The notes under the pieces are model-generated. The model was not told the DNA's origin. It did not search any database and saw only the letters and a list, made by a program, of their open reading frames with translations. From Clostridiales bacterium (lineage in GTDB: Bacteria; Bacillota; Clostridia; Christensenellales; DTU072): a DNA stretch of 64,000 bases. A program made the translations under genes and the position numbers. The DNA lies in the NCBI GenBank assembly GCA_012838805.1, contig DUON01000003.1, forward strand, positions 1 through 64,000, in the 5' to 3' direction. How positions within the stretch are numbered: the stretch's first letter is position 1; every line of letters starts with the position of its first letter. Of the stretch, positions 55,631 to 64,000 are shown in pieces.

Positions 55631-57976
55631 ATGAACGATAAAAGCAGAAAAACGCTTGAATTTGAAAAGATATTGGAACAAATAGCCAAGTTTGCTTTCT
55701 CCAAGGGAGCCAAGGATATAATCATGGCTCTAAAACCTATGCAAAACAAACTTAAAATAGAGCGTCAGCTGAATGAGGTTGAGGAAGCGTTCAAGATTTT
55801 ATATGAACATTCTTTAAGTCCGTTTTTTAATGTAGACGACATTACTCAAGCCTTAGAAAAAGCAGCAATTATGTCGGTTTTGAGTATGGGAGAACTGCTT
55901 AAAATATCAAAAATGCTCCGCACTTCAAGAAACTTGCAATCCCTTATAAGTAAAGTAAATGACGAAACGATAGTTATTCTTAAAGATATAGTATCTAAAA
56001 TTTACATCGATAAAGGTTTGGAAGAGTCCATAGATAAAGCTATTATTTCAGAAACCGAAATGAGCGACCACGCCTCGGGAGCTTTAAGGAATATTAGAAA
56101 CAAAATAAGAAAAATTGGCGAAAACATCAAGGCACGGCTTCATAATTATATCAGCTCTCCCAGTTATTCCAAAATTCTTCAAGACAATATTGTTACCATT
56201 AGAAATGGTCGGTATGTCATACCCTTAAAAGCTGAACACAGGGGAGCTATTCCCGGACTTGTGCATGACCAAAGCTCTTCGGGCTCTACCATTTATTTGG
56301 AACCTATGGCGGTTGTTGAGATGAATAATGACTTAAAGACCGCTATGATTGAAGAGGATAAGGAAATTGAAAGAATCCTTAGAGAGTTTACTGTTGAAAT
56401 CAGCAATAATGTAGATGAAATCAAGATTTCTTTTGAAATAATCACCTATCTTGATGCGGTGTTCGCAAAAGCTATGTATGCGGAAAGCCAAAAAGCCGTT
56501 AAGCCAAAAATCAATGAAGATGGATATATAAATATCTCAAAAGCAAGACACCCCTTAATCAAAAAGGAAGATGTCGTTGCCAATACTATATATTTGGGGA
56601 AAGATTTTCGCATGCTCTTTATCACAGGACCTAACACCGGTGGAAAGACTGTTTGCCTTAAGCTCTGCGGATTGTGCGTACTTATGGCTTTAAGCGGTGT
56701 TTATGTGCCTGCGAAAGAAGCTGACATCGCAATATTTGAAAATGTTTTCTGCGATATAGGCGATGAACAGAGCATAGAGCAGAATTTATCCACTTTTTCC
56801 TCCCATATGAACAATATCAAGCGGATAATAGACAACTTGACGCCTAATACCCTTATTTTGCTTGACGAATTAGGGGCGGGAACAGACCCTGCAGAGGGCG
56901 CATCATTGGCGCTTAGCTTAGCTAAATACATTCATAGTCAAGGTGCTTTGGCTATGATAACCACTCATTATAATGAGCTTAAGGAATACGCAATGATTAC
57001 CGAGGGCATGCAAAACGCTTCTATGGAATTTGACCCTGAAACCTATTCTCCCACATATAAGCTTACGATAGGCATACCCGGCGCTTCAAATGCTCTTCTT
57101 ATCGCAAAAAAGCTTGGGCTAAAACAAGAAATATTAGATAGCGCCCAAAAGGGGCTTCAAGGGCAAAAGATTGAATTTGAAATGGTGCTTAGCGAGCTTG
57201 AAAAGACAAAAAGGGAGTATGAAAAAAATTTACTGGAAATTGAGAACTTGAAGATTGAGACTTTAGCTGCGAAAAAAGAGGCGGAAGTAGAAAGGAACAA
57301 ACTTGCCACGCAAAAAGAAAGGCTTAATCAATCAGTAAGGAAACAGACAAAAATTCTTGTGGAAAGATCCATGCATGAGGCAAATGAAATAATTCAGACA
57401 CTAAAAGATATTTTAGAAAACCCCGATGAAAAAAGCCTGTTTAAGGCATATGAACTTAGAAAGAGACTGACTAAATTCGTTGTCAATGATGAAAACGAAT
57501 TTGAATATACTGTTGAAAAAGAGGGCGGAGATATCAAGGTCGGGGATACTGTATTTGTAAAAAGTCTAAATTCCCAAGGCAAAGTCCTAAACGTAAATCC
57601 TATAAAAGGTGAAGCTTCGATAGCCATTGGCGCTTTGACAAGCAAAATTGCCCTTGACAATCTGGTCAAAATAAAATCAGCCCCAAAGAAAAAGTCTTCT
57701 TCCACCTTAAAGGCGTCTCTTGACAATCGGCAAATTGAGTCAGAATTAAATCTTATTGGTCATACCGCCGATGAAGTGGAGTTTTATTTAGAGGCTTTTT
57801 TGGACAGAGCGTATTTAGGCGGACTTAAAGAACTTAGGGTAATACATGGGATCGGCGAGGGTATACTCAAAAAAGCCGTTGCAAAACATTTAAAAAAACA
57901 TAGGTATGTGGAAAGCTTTAGAGAAGGAAGATTTGGAGAGGGCGGCAAGGGGGTAACCGTTGTGTATCTTAAATGA
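55631..57976 (+). CDS. mutS2: Endonuclease MutS2
   Basis: A MutS-family ATPase with a C-terminal nuclease domain, linked to recombination suppression and collided-ribosome rescue in Bacillus. The 781-residue protein has the core and lever region (about 1-310), Walker A GPNTGGKT near residue 333, LLDELGAGTDPAEG near 413, a coiled-coil region (about 510-600) and the C-terminal Smr domain (about 700-781) with LNLIGHTADEVE and VIHGIGEGIL. GGAGA precedes the ATG. It is followed closely by a small membrane protein gene. Confidence 0.97.
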   Translation: MNDKSRKTLEFEKILEQIAKFAFSKGAKDIIMALKPMQNKLKIERQLNEVEEAFKILYEHSLSPFFNVDDITQALEKAAIMSVLSMGELLKISKMLRTSRNLQSLISKVNDETIVILKDIVSKIYIDKGLEESIDKAIISETEMSDHASGALRNIRNKIRKIGENIKARLHNYISSPSYSKILQDNIVTIRNGRYVIPLKAEHRGAIPGLVHDQSSSGSTIYLEPMAVVEMNNDLKTAMIEEDKEIERILREFTVEISNNVDEIKISFEIITYLDAVFAKAMYAESQKAVKPKINEDGYINISKARHPLIKKEDVVANTIYLGKDFRMLFITGPNTGGKTVCLKLCGLCVLMALSGVYVPAKEADIAIFENVFCDIGDEQSIEQNLSTFSSHMNNIKRIIDNLTPNTLILLDELGAGTDPAEGASLALSLAKYIHSQGALAMITTHYNELKEYAMITEGMQNASMEFDPETYSPTYKLTIGIPGASNALLIAKKLGLKQEILDSAQKGLQGQKIEFEMVLSELEKTKREYEKNLLEIENLKIETLAAKKEAEVERNKLATQKERLNQSVRKQTKILVERSMHEANEIIQTLKDILENPDEKSLFKAYELRKRLTKFVVNDENEFEYTVEKEGGDIKVGDTVFVKSLNSQGKVLNVNPIKGEASIAIGALTSKIALDNLVKIKSAPKKKSSSTLKASLDNRQIESELNLIGHTADEVEFYLEAFLDRAYLGGLKELRVIHGIGEGILKKAVAKHLKKHRYVESFREGRFGEGGKGVTVVYLK

Positions 57977-57980
57977 TTAT

Positions 57981-58454
57981 ATGGTGTGTTACCGTTGTGA
58001 AAAAGGCATGAAGCTTTTCAAAGCCTTGCATAAGACTGCACCGATATTGAAAATTTTGGCTTTGTTAAGCGTTGTTTTGGGGATTTTTTATCCTTATGTT
58101 TTTATCGCATCGGTCTTTTTGTGGGTTTTGTCGGTCGGCATAAATTATATTAAGTGGTATACGGTTTTTAATTATAACTATGTCATAAAAAAAGATAGAT
58201 TAACCGTAATGAAGACCTATACCTACATAAAACCCTATATATTGGCGGATGTTAAGTTTAAGGACATATTGAGACTGGAAATAATACAAGAAGAAGACTT
58301 GGAGCATTATGATACCACAAACAAATACTTTTGCGAACAGGATTACTTTAATTTATATCTTTTAATAAATGCGGCGAATACCAGCTTTATTATTGTGGTA
58401 AATAATTATTTCTATGCTCTATTGCAAAGAACATTAAGGAAGCGACAAACATAA
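57981..58454 (+). CDS. Small membrane protein of unknown function
   Basis: About 157 residues (start uncertain: ATG at 57981 or at 58008; neither has a good ribosome-binding site). Two adjacent hydrophobic segments lie near residues 22-60. The C-terminal half is soluble and PH-like in pattern, with a run of aromatics (YIKWYTVFNYNYVIKKDRLTV) and acidic stretches. I recognise no family with confidence. It lies between mutS2 and the nifZ-thiI pair and starts just past mutS2, so it is probably cotranscribed with both. Confidence 0.6.
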   Translation: MVCYRCEKGMKLFKALHKTAPILKILALLSVVLGIFYPYVFIASVFLWVLSVGINYIKWYTVFNYNYVIKKDRLTVMKTYTYIKPYILADVKFKDILRLEIIQEEDLEHYDTTNKYFCEQDYFNLYLLINAANTSFIIVVNNYFYALLQRTLRKRQT

Positions 58455-58465
58455 AAGGAAAAAAT

Positions 58466-59587
58466 ATGATTTATTTTGACAATGCGGGAACGACAAAAGT
58501 GGATAATGAATGCATGGCGATTCTTGAGCGGTACTGCTTGGAGAATTATTTTAATCCCTCCGCGCTTTATCGACAATCCGTTGAGGTAAAAAAAGATTTG
58601 AAGAGGGCAAGGCAGGAAATTGTCAGCGCTTTGAGGGGAGACGGAGAAATTATTTTCACATCTGGGGGTACGGAAAGTGCGAATATGGCTGTTTTTGGCG
58701 TCACTAAAAGAAAGGGGTCAAGAATAATCATATCCAAATCCGAACACGCAGCGGTGAAAAACAGTGCGCTAAAGCTTAGGGAAATTGGCTTTGAGGTCGT
58801 TGAGTGCGATGTGGATATCTACGGCAGAGTGGACGAGAAAAAATTTATAAGTCTTGTCAATGAAAATACTTCTTTTGTCTCCATTATGCATGTCAATAAC
58901 GAAACGGGCGGCATAAACGACATTAAAAGGCTGAACGCTATTGCAAAAAGCGTAAATAAGGATATCATTTTTCACAGCGACGGGGTTCAGGCGATAGGCA
59001 AAATCCCCGTTAATTTAAGGGATTTGGGCGTGGATCTGTATTCCATGAGCGCCCATAAAATCCATTCCCCAAAAGGCGTTGGGGCTATCTATCTCAAAGA
59101 GGGCGTTCGTATAAACCCCATTATGCATGGCGGAGGTCAAGAATTGGGAATAAGACCGTCTACTGAAAATATCCCCGCAATAATGTGTTTTTCTTTAATG
59201 CTCAAGAAAATGGTTAAGGATTTGTCAAAGAACCTTGAAAAAGTTTCTAAAATCAAAGATTTTATCCAAAAGAATATAGATGAAAGTATTATCAAAATAC
59301 TGACTGATGAAAACTGTTCGCCTTATATAATTTCCCTTGCCTTAAAGGATGTAAGAGGGGAAGTAATGTTGCATTCATTAGAAAAATACGGTATCATGAT
59401 AGGCACTGGCAGCGCTTGTTCGTCGTCAAAAAAGAACACCGACCATTGGCAGCTGCCATATCTAAGCCAAAGTTACAAAAACGGTAAAATAAGGATAAGC
59501 TTTAGTCATGAAAATACCGTTGAACAAGCAGATTATTTCATAAATAAGCTTAATTTGGAATACTCAACCTTAAAAAGATACACATAA
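58466..59587 (+). CDS. nifZ: Cysteine desulfurase, NifZ type
   Basis: A PLP enzyme that takes sulfur from cysteine. The 373-residue protein has YFDNAGTTKV at the start, TSGGTESANMAVF near 65, the PLP Lys198 in SAHKIHSPKG and the persulfide Cys318 in GSACSSSKK. Its neighbour thiI, 12 nt downstream, indicates it donates sulfur for 4-thiouridine in tRNA, as NifZ does in Bacillus. GGAAAAAAT is a weak ribosome-binding site. Confidence 0.93.
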   Translation: MIYFDNAGTTKVDNECMAILERYCLENYFNPSALYRQSVEVKKDLKRARQEIVSALRGDGEIIFTSGGTESANMAVFGVTKRKGSRIIISKSEHAAVKNSALKLREIGFEVVECDVDIYGRVDEKKFISLVNENTSFVSIMHVNNETGGINDIKRLNAIAKSVNKDIIFHSDGVQAIGKIPVNLRDLGVDLYSMSAHKIHSPKGVGAIYLKEGVRINPIMHGGGQELGIRPSTENIPAIMCFSLMLKKMVKDLSKNLEKVSKIKDFIQKNIDESIIKILTDENCSPYIISLALKDVRGEVMLHSLEKYGIMIGTGSACSSSKKNTDHWQLPYLSQSYKNGKIRISFSHENTVEQADYFINKLNLEYSTLKRYT

Positions 59588-59599
59588 AAAGGAAGAAAT

Positions 59600-60757
59600 A
59601 TGGAAAATATCATACTTATAAGAATAGGCGAAATCTTTCTTAAAGGAAGTAATAAAAGATTTTTTGAAAACAGGCTCTTAAACAACATTAAGAAAAGTTT
59701 ATACCGCATAAAGTGTAAAATTGTAAAAGCTCATAACAGATGTTTTATAGAGAATTTTCAGCCCAGCGACCAAGAAGAGATAGTCTATAGGCTTAAAAAA
59801 GTATTTGGAATACACAGCATAAGCCCCGCTATAAAAATACCCACAGATTTTGAAGGTATTAAACAAGCCGCTTTATCCATAAGTCCCACTCAAGGTTTCT
59901 TTCGGGTGACCGTAAACCGAGCAGATAAAAGAATAGTTAAAAGGAGCATGGATATTGCCGCAGAAATCGGCGCTTTTATCCTTAAACAAAAGCCAAACCT
60001 CAAAGTAAACCTGTTTGAATATGACTTTGAAATAAATGTCGATATCAGAGAAGAGGGTTTTTCATATATCTTTTGTGAAAAGATAGCCGGGCAGGGCGGG
60101 CTTCCCGTAGGGTGTTCCGGAAAGGGAATGCTTTTGTTGTCGGGAGGAATCGACAGCCCTGTGGCGGGTTATAAAATTGCCAAAAGAGGGGTTGAGTTAT
60201 TCGCTGTTCACTTTTACAGCTATCCTTACACAAGTGAGAACGCCAAGGAAAAAGTCATCGATTTGGCAAAAAAATTGTCGGAATATGCTGGGGAGATTAC
60301 TTTATTTGTCGTTCCTTTCACTGAAATTCAGTATCAAATCAAGGAAAAGTGCCCCATATCCTATCTTATCGCTATTATGAGAAGATTTATGGTAAGGATT
60401 GCGGAAAAGTTGGCGGAGAAAAACGGATGCGGAGCAATTATCACCGGCGAAAGTCTTGGGCAGGTCGCCAGCCAGACTATGGAAAGTATAAATTCCACCA
60501 ATTCTGTTATCAAAATGCCTGTATTCAGACCACTTATTGGCTATGATAAAATCGAAATAATCGATATCGCTAAAAATATCGGCACATATGACTTAAGTAT
60601 TTTGCCGTTTGAGGACTGTTGTACGGTGTTCACTCCACAAGACCCGGTAATAAGACCTAAACTTGAAGAAGTCCAAAAAATTGAAAGCGTTTTGGATGTC
60701 AATAAACTTGTGGATGATGCGGTAAATGGTGTTGAGACTATCGTTTGCCGTTCTTAA
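59600..60757 (+). CDS. thiI: tRNA uracil 4-sulfurtransferase
   Basis: It thiolates U8 of tRNA using sulfur from the cysteine desulfurase. The 385-residue protein has the N-terminal ferredoxin-like and THUMP domain (about 1-165) and a PP-loop ATPase with LLSGGIDSPVAGYK near residue 178. FEDCCTVFTPQDP lies near 337. It lacks the C-terminal rhodanese domain of the E. coli enzyme, as is usual in Gram-positives. Its last 20 bp overlap the convergent PBP gene. Confidence 0.95.
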   Translation: MENIILIRIGEIFLKGSNKRFFENRLLNNIKKSLYRIKCKIVKAHNRCFIENFQPSDQEEIVYRLKKVFGIHSISPAIKIPTDFEGIKQAALSISPTQGFFRVTVNRADKRIVKRSMDIAAEIGAFILKQKPNLKVNLFEYDFEINVDIREEGFSYIFCEKIAGQGGLPVGCSGKGMLLLSGGIDSPVAGYKIAKRGVELFAVHFYSYPYTSENAKEKVIDLAKKLSEYAGEITLFVVPFTEIQYQIKEKCPISYLIAIMRRFMVRIAEKLAEKNGCGAIITGESLGQVASQTMESINSTNSVIKMPVFRPLIGYDKIEIIDIAKNIGTYDLSILPFEDCCTVFTPQDPVIRPKLEEVQKIESVLDVNKLVDDAVNGVETIVCRS

Positions 60758-63017
60758 TTACGGGCAATAATTCATTGAAAAAAATGAACTTCTCTTTTGA
60801 ATGCCCAATAATGCTGTATTTGTTTTCAATCTCGATTCTATAACCTATAAGCCCGAATCCATTGACTTCTTTATCATTGAACATGATTTCCCCTTGTATG
60901 TCTGATACCGTGTGGACGGTTTTCTCTTCGCCTGTTGCTAAATTTCTCCTTATTACTTTATAGACATAGTCGGATTGAGCGAAAAAGGATATTTTAGGGA
61001 AAAAGGCTTCGTCAAATTCCACAAATAAATTGGTGTCAGGCATAACAAAAAGAGGGGACATTTCAATAGGTGCATTTTTTATATTAAAGTATTCGTATTT
61101 ATAGTATTTTTGGGGCGTGTTATCTGAAGCTTGCATGGCTTTTCTTAATTCTCGCAAGGCCAGCGTGTCTATTTTAATTCTTACTATACCGTCAGGCGGC
61201 GTGAAGCTTGCAGGCTTTTGTGCAATATTTTGATAAATATATTTGGCAAACATTGTGGGATATGTTCCACCAGTTAGATTAAAAGCTTTTTCCTTTTCAT
61301 AATTGATATTTCCATACCATACGCATAAGGTGTTCTCACGGGTATAAGACAAGTTCCAAGCGTCGTTATTAAATGAGTTAGTTGCGCCTACCGTGCCGGT
61401 TTTTGCCGCAACATCGAACTCAAGGTTTTTTAATTTTTTTGCAGTGCCGTTCTTTGCGGTATCCTTTAAGATATCAGTTAATAGGAACGCTGTTTGTTTG
61501 CTTATTGCTTGGGTAAAATAAGGTGTGTGTTTATAAAGTATGTTTCCGTATTTATCGCGAATTTCCCTAATAAATGTGGGTTTTGTATGTTTTCCGCCGT
61601 TTGCCAGTGTCATATAAGCCCCGCCTAACTCTAAGGGCGTACATCCGTCAGTCATACCGCCAAGCGCAAGGGAAAGATAGTTGTCGTTCGCTGAAAAATT
61701 AATGCCCATTCTTTGGGCATACTCTTTGGCATAATCAATGCCAATTTCATTCAATAGGCTGACGGCAATGACATTTGATGAATTTTTTATGGCGTCTCTT
61801 ATCGGAATTTCTCCTTTATAATCGTCCATATAATTTTTTGGTTTATAATCACCGAATTGAGTTCTTTTGTCATTATAAACGCTTGCCGGAGTGATATGGT
61901 TTTTCTCAAAAGCAGGGGCGTAAACTAAAATTGGCTTAATCGCAGAGCCCGGCTGTCTTTTCATATTGAGCGGCGAAAGGTCATAGCTCGCATAATAAGC
62001 GCATACTCCGCCAGTCGCATTGTCTAACATTAATGCGGAATAATCGGGGCACATACCGTTTTGGTTTTTGGGAGCAAACTCTTCGGATTCAAACGCCTTA
62101 AACATGGCGTGCTGAATTTTATCGTCATAATATGTGCTGATACGATATCCCGAACGGATTATTTCTTTTTCGCTTATATTCAGAATATTTGCTGCTTCGT
62201 GAATAAGAGTGGAGATAAAAGGGGAATTGATATCTTTTTTTGTAATCTGAGCAAGAGGCTTATATGTGTATGCGATATTTTCAATATAAGCCTTGTTATC
62301 TATCATGTTTTGCTCTCTCATGAGCTTAAGAACAAGGTTTTTTCGATTATTTGCATTTTCCTGAGATAAAAGAGGAGAATTTTTTGAAGGATTTTTTACC
62401 ACCCCCGCAAGAATCGCCGCTTCATAAAGCTCAATCTCGGAAGGCTCCTTGTCAAAGAACCTCATACAAGCGTCGTTTATGCCGTAAATACCGCTGCCAA
62501 AGTATATGGCGTTAAGGTACATTTCTAAAATTTCTTCTTTAGAATACTTTTTTTCGATATCTAATGCCAGCTTTGCCTCTTTTATCTTTCTGACAATGCT
62601 TTTTTTATTGTTTAATTGTGTGTTTTTAGCTAATTGTTGAGAAATAGTAGACCCGCCCTCTCTAATGTAGCCCGCTCTGATATTATTTTTCAACGCTCCG
62701 CCCATTCTAATAAAGTCAATTCCCTTATGTTTATAAAATCTTTTGTCTTCCAATGCCACAAACGCATTAATAATATGGGGACTGATGTCTTTATATTCTA
62801 CATAGGAGTTCAATTTTGGGGGCAGGGATATCTCTTGGTTTTCCTTATTGTAGATATTTATTATGGCATGATTGCTTATTATGGCATCATTTTCTAATTT
62901 TACTGAAAAAAATATGCTAAGAAAACCTGTAACAAGCCCAAGTGTTACAAAAACTAAGCTAATTTGGAATAAATTGAGAATTATCTTACCTTTTGTCTTC
63001 TTTTGTAGCTTTTTCAT
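60738..63017 (-). CDS. Class A penicillin-binding protein
   Basis: A bifunctional peptidoglycan glycosyltransferase and transpeptidase. The 759-residue protein has an N-terminal membrane anchor (about 13-37). The GT51 domain has VALEDKRFYKHKG with catalytic Glu90 and GGSTISQQLAKN near 121. The transpeptidase domain has SxxK Ser358/Lys361 (GSAIKP), SSN at 413-415 and KTGT at 539-542, then about 200 C-terminal residues. The start codon at 63017 has a TATACT 7 nt upstream and no ribosome-binding site. It is convergent with thiI and divergent from miaB. Confidence 0.94.
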   Translation of the reverse strand: MKKLQKKTKGKIILNLFQISLVFVTLGLVTGFLSIFFSVKLENDAIISNHAIINIYNKENQEISLPPKLNSYVEYKDISPHIINAFVALEDKRFYKHKGIDFIRMGGALKNNIRAGYIREGGSTISQQLAKNTQLNNKKSIVRKIKEAKLALDIEKKYSKEEILEMYLNAIYFGSGIYGINDACMRFFDKEPSEIELYEAAILAGVVKNPSKNSPLLSQENANNRKNLVLKLMREQNMIDNKAYIENIAYTYKPLAQITKKDINSPFISTLIHEAANILNISEKEIIRSGYRISTYYDDKIQHAMFKAFESEEFAPKNQNGMCPDYSALMLDNATGGVCAYYASYDLSPLNMKRQPGSAIKPILVYAPAFEKNHITPASVYNDKRTQFGDYKPKNYMDDYKGEIPIRDAIKNSSNVIAVSLLNEIGIDYAKEYAQRMGINFSANDNYLSLALGGMTDGCTPLELGGAYMTLANGGKHTKPTFIREIRDKYGNILYKHTPYFTQAISKQTAFLLTDILKDTAKNGTAKKLKNLEFDVAAKTGTVGATNSFNNDAWNLSYTRENTLCVWYGNINYEKEKAFNLTGGTYPTMFAKYIYQNIAQKPASFTPPDGIVRIKIDTLALRELRKAMQASDNTPQKYYKYEYFNIKNAPIEMSPLFVMPDTNLFVEFDEAFFPKISFFAQSDYVYKVIRRNLATGEEKTVHTVSDIQGEIMFNDKEVNGFGLIGYRIEIENKYSIIGHSKEKFIFFNELLPVIKNGKR

Positions 63018-63024
63018 TGATGAT

Positions 63025-63030
63025 AGTATA
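63025..63030 (-). promoter_or_regulatory. -10 element just upstream of the PBP start (minus strand)
   Basis: TATACT on the minus strand (63030-63025) ends 7 nt before the ATG at 63017. The -35 candidate at 17 bp is weak (TGTATA). No Shine-Dalgarno is seen, so transcription may begin at or next to the start codon. Confidence 0.4.
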
Positions 63031-63074
63031 CGATTTTTATATTATCTTATACACTTGGTTAAGGGTGATTTCGC

Positions 63075-63103
63075 TTGATAAATCGTAACAATTTATATAT
63101 AAT
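63075..63103 (+). promoter_or_regulatory. miaB promoter, start site at the ATG
   Basis: TTGATA (63075-63080), a 17-bp spacer and a perfect TATAAT (63098-63103). The expected start is about 63110, the first base of the miaB ATG. This is the clearest leaderless arrangement in the window. Confidence 0.8.
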
Positions 63104-63109
63104 ATCCCT

Positions 63110-64000
63110 ATGATAAAAGAGAAAAGCTATTATATAGATACTTACGGCTGTCAGATGAATGTCCATGATTCCGAAAAGATTGCGGGAATCTTAAAGGAAA
63201 AGGGCTATAAGCCCGCTGACGACATCTCACAAGCCGATATTATTATATTTAATACTTGCTGTATAAGAGAAACAGCCGAGAAAAAGATTTTTGGAAGTAT
63301 CGGGAATACAAAAAAGTATAAAAAGGTTAATAAAGAGCTTATTATTGCGGTTGTCGGCTGTATGGCACAACAAGAAGGTATTCAAGAAAAAATTCAAAAA
63401 AGCTATGGATTTGTGGATATTGTGCTTGGTTCTTTGAATTTTCATAACTTATCCGACGCTATCGACAGCGTTTTGACAAAAAGAAAATTCTTCGCTCAAA
63501 TAGAAAAGGACGCTAAGCCTGCGATAAAGGAGGATATGCCTATTTATCGCACAAGCGGAGTTAACGCTTGGGTTAATATAACATACGGATGCGATAATTT
63601 TTGCTCTTATTGCATAGTTCCGTATGTCAGAGGCAGGGAAAGAAGTCGCAGTCCTCAGGCTGTGCTGGATGAGATAAAAAGGCTTTTGGACGAAGGTTAT
63701 AGAGAAATCACCCTTTTGGGACAGAATGTCAATTCTTATTGTAACGATATGGATAACAATTGGAATTTCGCTAAATTATTGGAGGAAATTTCTAAGATTA
63801 ATGGCAAATTTAGAACACGGTTTATGACATCTCACCCCAAAGATTTCAATCAGGAAATAGTTGATATAATTAAGCAATCAAAAAATATATGCAAAAGCGT
63901 GCATTTACCTGTACAGTCGGGCAGCAACAGAATACTTAAGCTTATGAACAGAAAATACACAAGAGAACATTATCTTGAACTAATAGACCATATAAACACC
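63110..64000 (+). CDS. miaB: tRNA-2-methylthio-N6-dimethylallyladenosine synthase (partial)
   Basis: A radical-SAM methylthiotransferase that modifies A37 of tRNAs. The 297 residues seen begin at the ATG at 63110 and run off the window end. UPF0004 cluster cysteines are Cys14 (TYGCQMN), Cys50 (NTCCIRE) and Cys84 (VVGCMAQ). The radical SAM triad is Cys161, Cys165 and Cys168 (CDNFCSYC), followed by PYVRGRERSR. The N-terminal TYGCQMN points to MiaB over MtaB or RimO. The C-terminal TRAM domain is outside the window. There is no Shine-Dalgarno. Confidence 0.94.
   Translation, partial: MIKEKSYYIDTYGCQMNVHDSEKIAGILKEKGYKPADDISQADIIIFNTCCIRETAEKKIFGSIGNTKKYKKVNKELIIAVVGCMAQQEGIQEKIQKSYGFVDIVLGSLNFHNLSDAIDSVLTKRKFFAQIEKDAKPAIKEDMPIYRTSGVNAWVNITYGCDNFCSYCIVPYVRGRERSRSPQAVLDEIKRLLDEGYREITLLGQNVNSYCNDMDNNWNFAKLLEEISKINGKFRTRFMTSHPKDFNQEIVDIIKQSKNICKSVHLPVQSGSNRILKLMNRKYTREHYLELIDHINT

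Overview
The window is about 64 kb of low-GC DNA from a Bacillota (Firmicutes) chromosome, most like an anaerobic Clostridia-type bacterium. The evidence is a PyrR-regulated pyr operon with the PyrK/PyrD (class 1B) dihydroorotate dehydrogenase, rubrerythrin, the Gram-positive rpsB-to-ribF gene order, MutS2, a NifZ-type cysteine desulfurase beside ThiI, a YunB sporulation protein, and a giant lipoprotein with internalin-type and BspA-type repeats. TGA is used as a stop, so the code is standard. I cannot name a genus. No phage, insertion sequence, CRISPR array, tRNA or rRNA was found; the window is nearly all core chromosome.

Layout. 33-1427: glucose-6-phosphate isomerase. 1468-8590: pyr operon (pyrR-B-C-F-AA-K-D-E) with a promoter, a PyrR-binding hairpin and terminators. 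pyrAB/carB, the large carbamoyl-phosphate synthase subunit, is absent, and the CarA glutaminase has Tyr in place of its catalytic His. 8692-9087: RNase P RNA on the minus strand, with promoter and terminator. 9144-16586: a 2480-residue GT84/GH94 cyclic beta-1,2-glucan synthase-like membrane protein. 16625-21694: rarA, rubrerythrin, an ABC exporter pair, ruvX and a DUF1292 protein. 21771-33192: two tandem terminators, a promoter, and an 11.3-kb gene for a 3752-residue repeat lipoprotein. 33221-51150: the translation/isoprenoid/replication superoperon (rpsB, tsf, pyrH, frr, uppS, cdsA, dxr, rseP, ispG, a PolC remnant, rimP, nusA, ylxR, ylxQ, infB, rbfA, nrnA, truB, ribF, an endonuclease IV-like gene). 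51174-60757: yunB, pheST, mutS2, a small membrane protein, nifZ and thiI. 60738-63017 (minus): a class A penicillin-binding protein. 63110 to the window end: miaB, cut off at 64000.

How the genes work together. The pyr genes make UMP, which PyrH converts to UDP. uppS, cdsA, dxr, ispG and the class A PBP serve lipid-carrier, phospholipid and wall synthesis. The rpsB-to-ribF block is translation plus RNA maturation and decay. NifZ and ThiI form the 4-thiouridine tRNA pathway.

Most notable: (1) the polC position holds only a PolC-like N-terminal region, OB fold and proofreading exonuclease, with no PHP or polymerase domain; (2) CarA has lost its catalytic His, and carB is missing from the operon; (3) a recurring non-canonical -35 element, TTGCAA, is spaced 17 bp from the -10; (4) several genes have a -10 element only 5-8 nt before the start codon and no Shine-Dalgarno, which suggests leaderless mRNAs; (5) the giant lipoprotein is built from LRR superblocks with a roughly 60-residue non-LRR insert that recurs six times.
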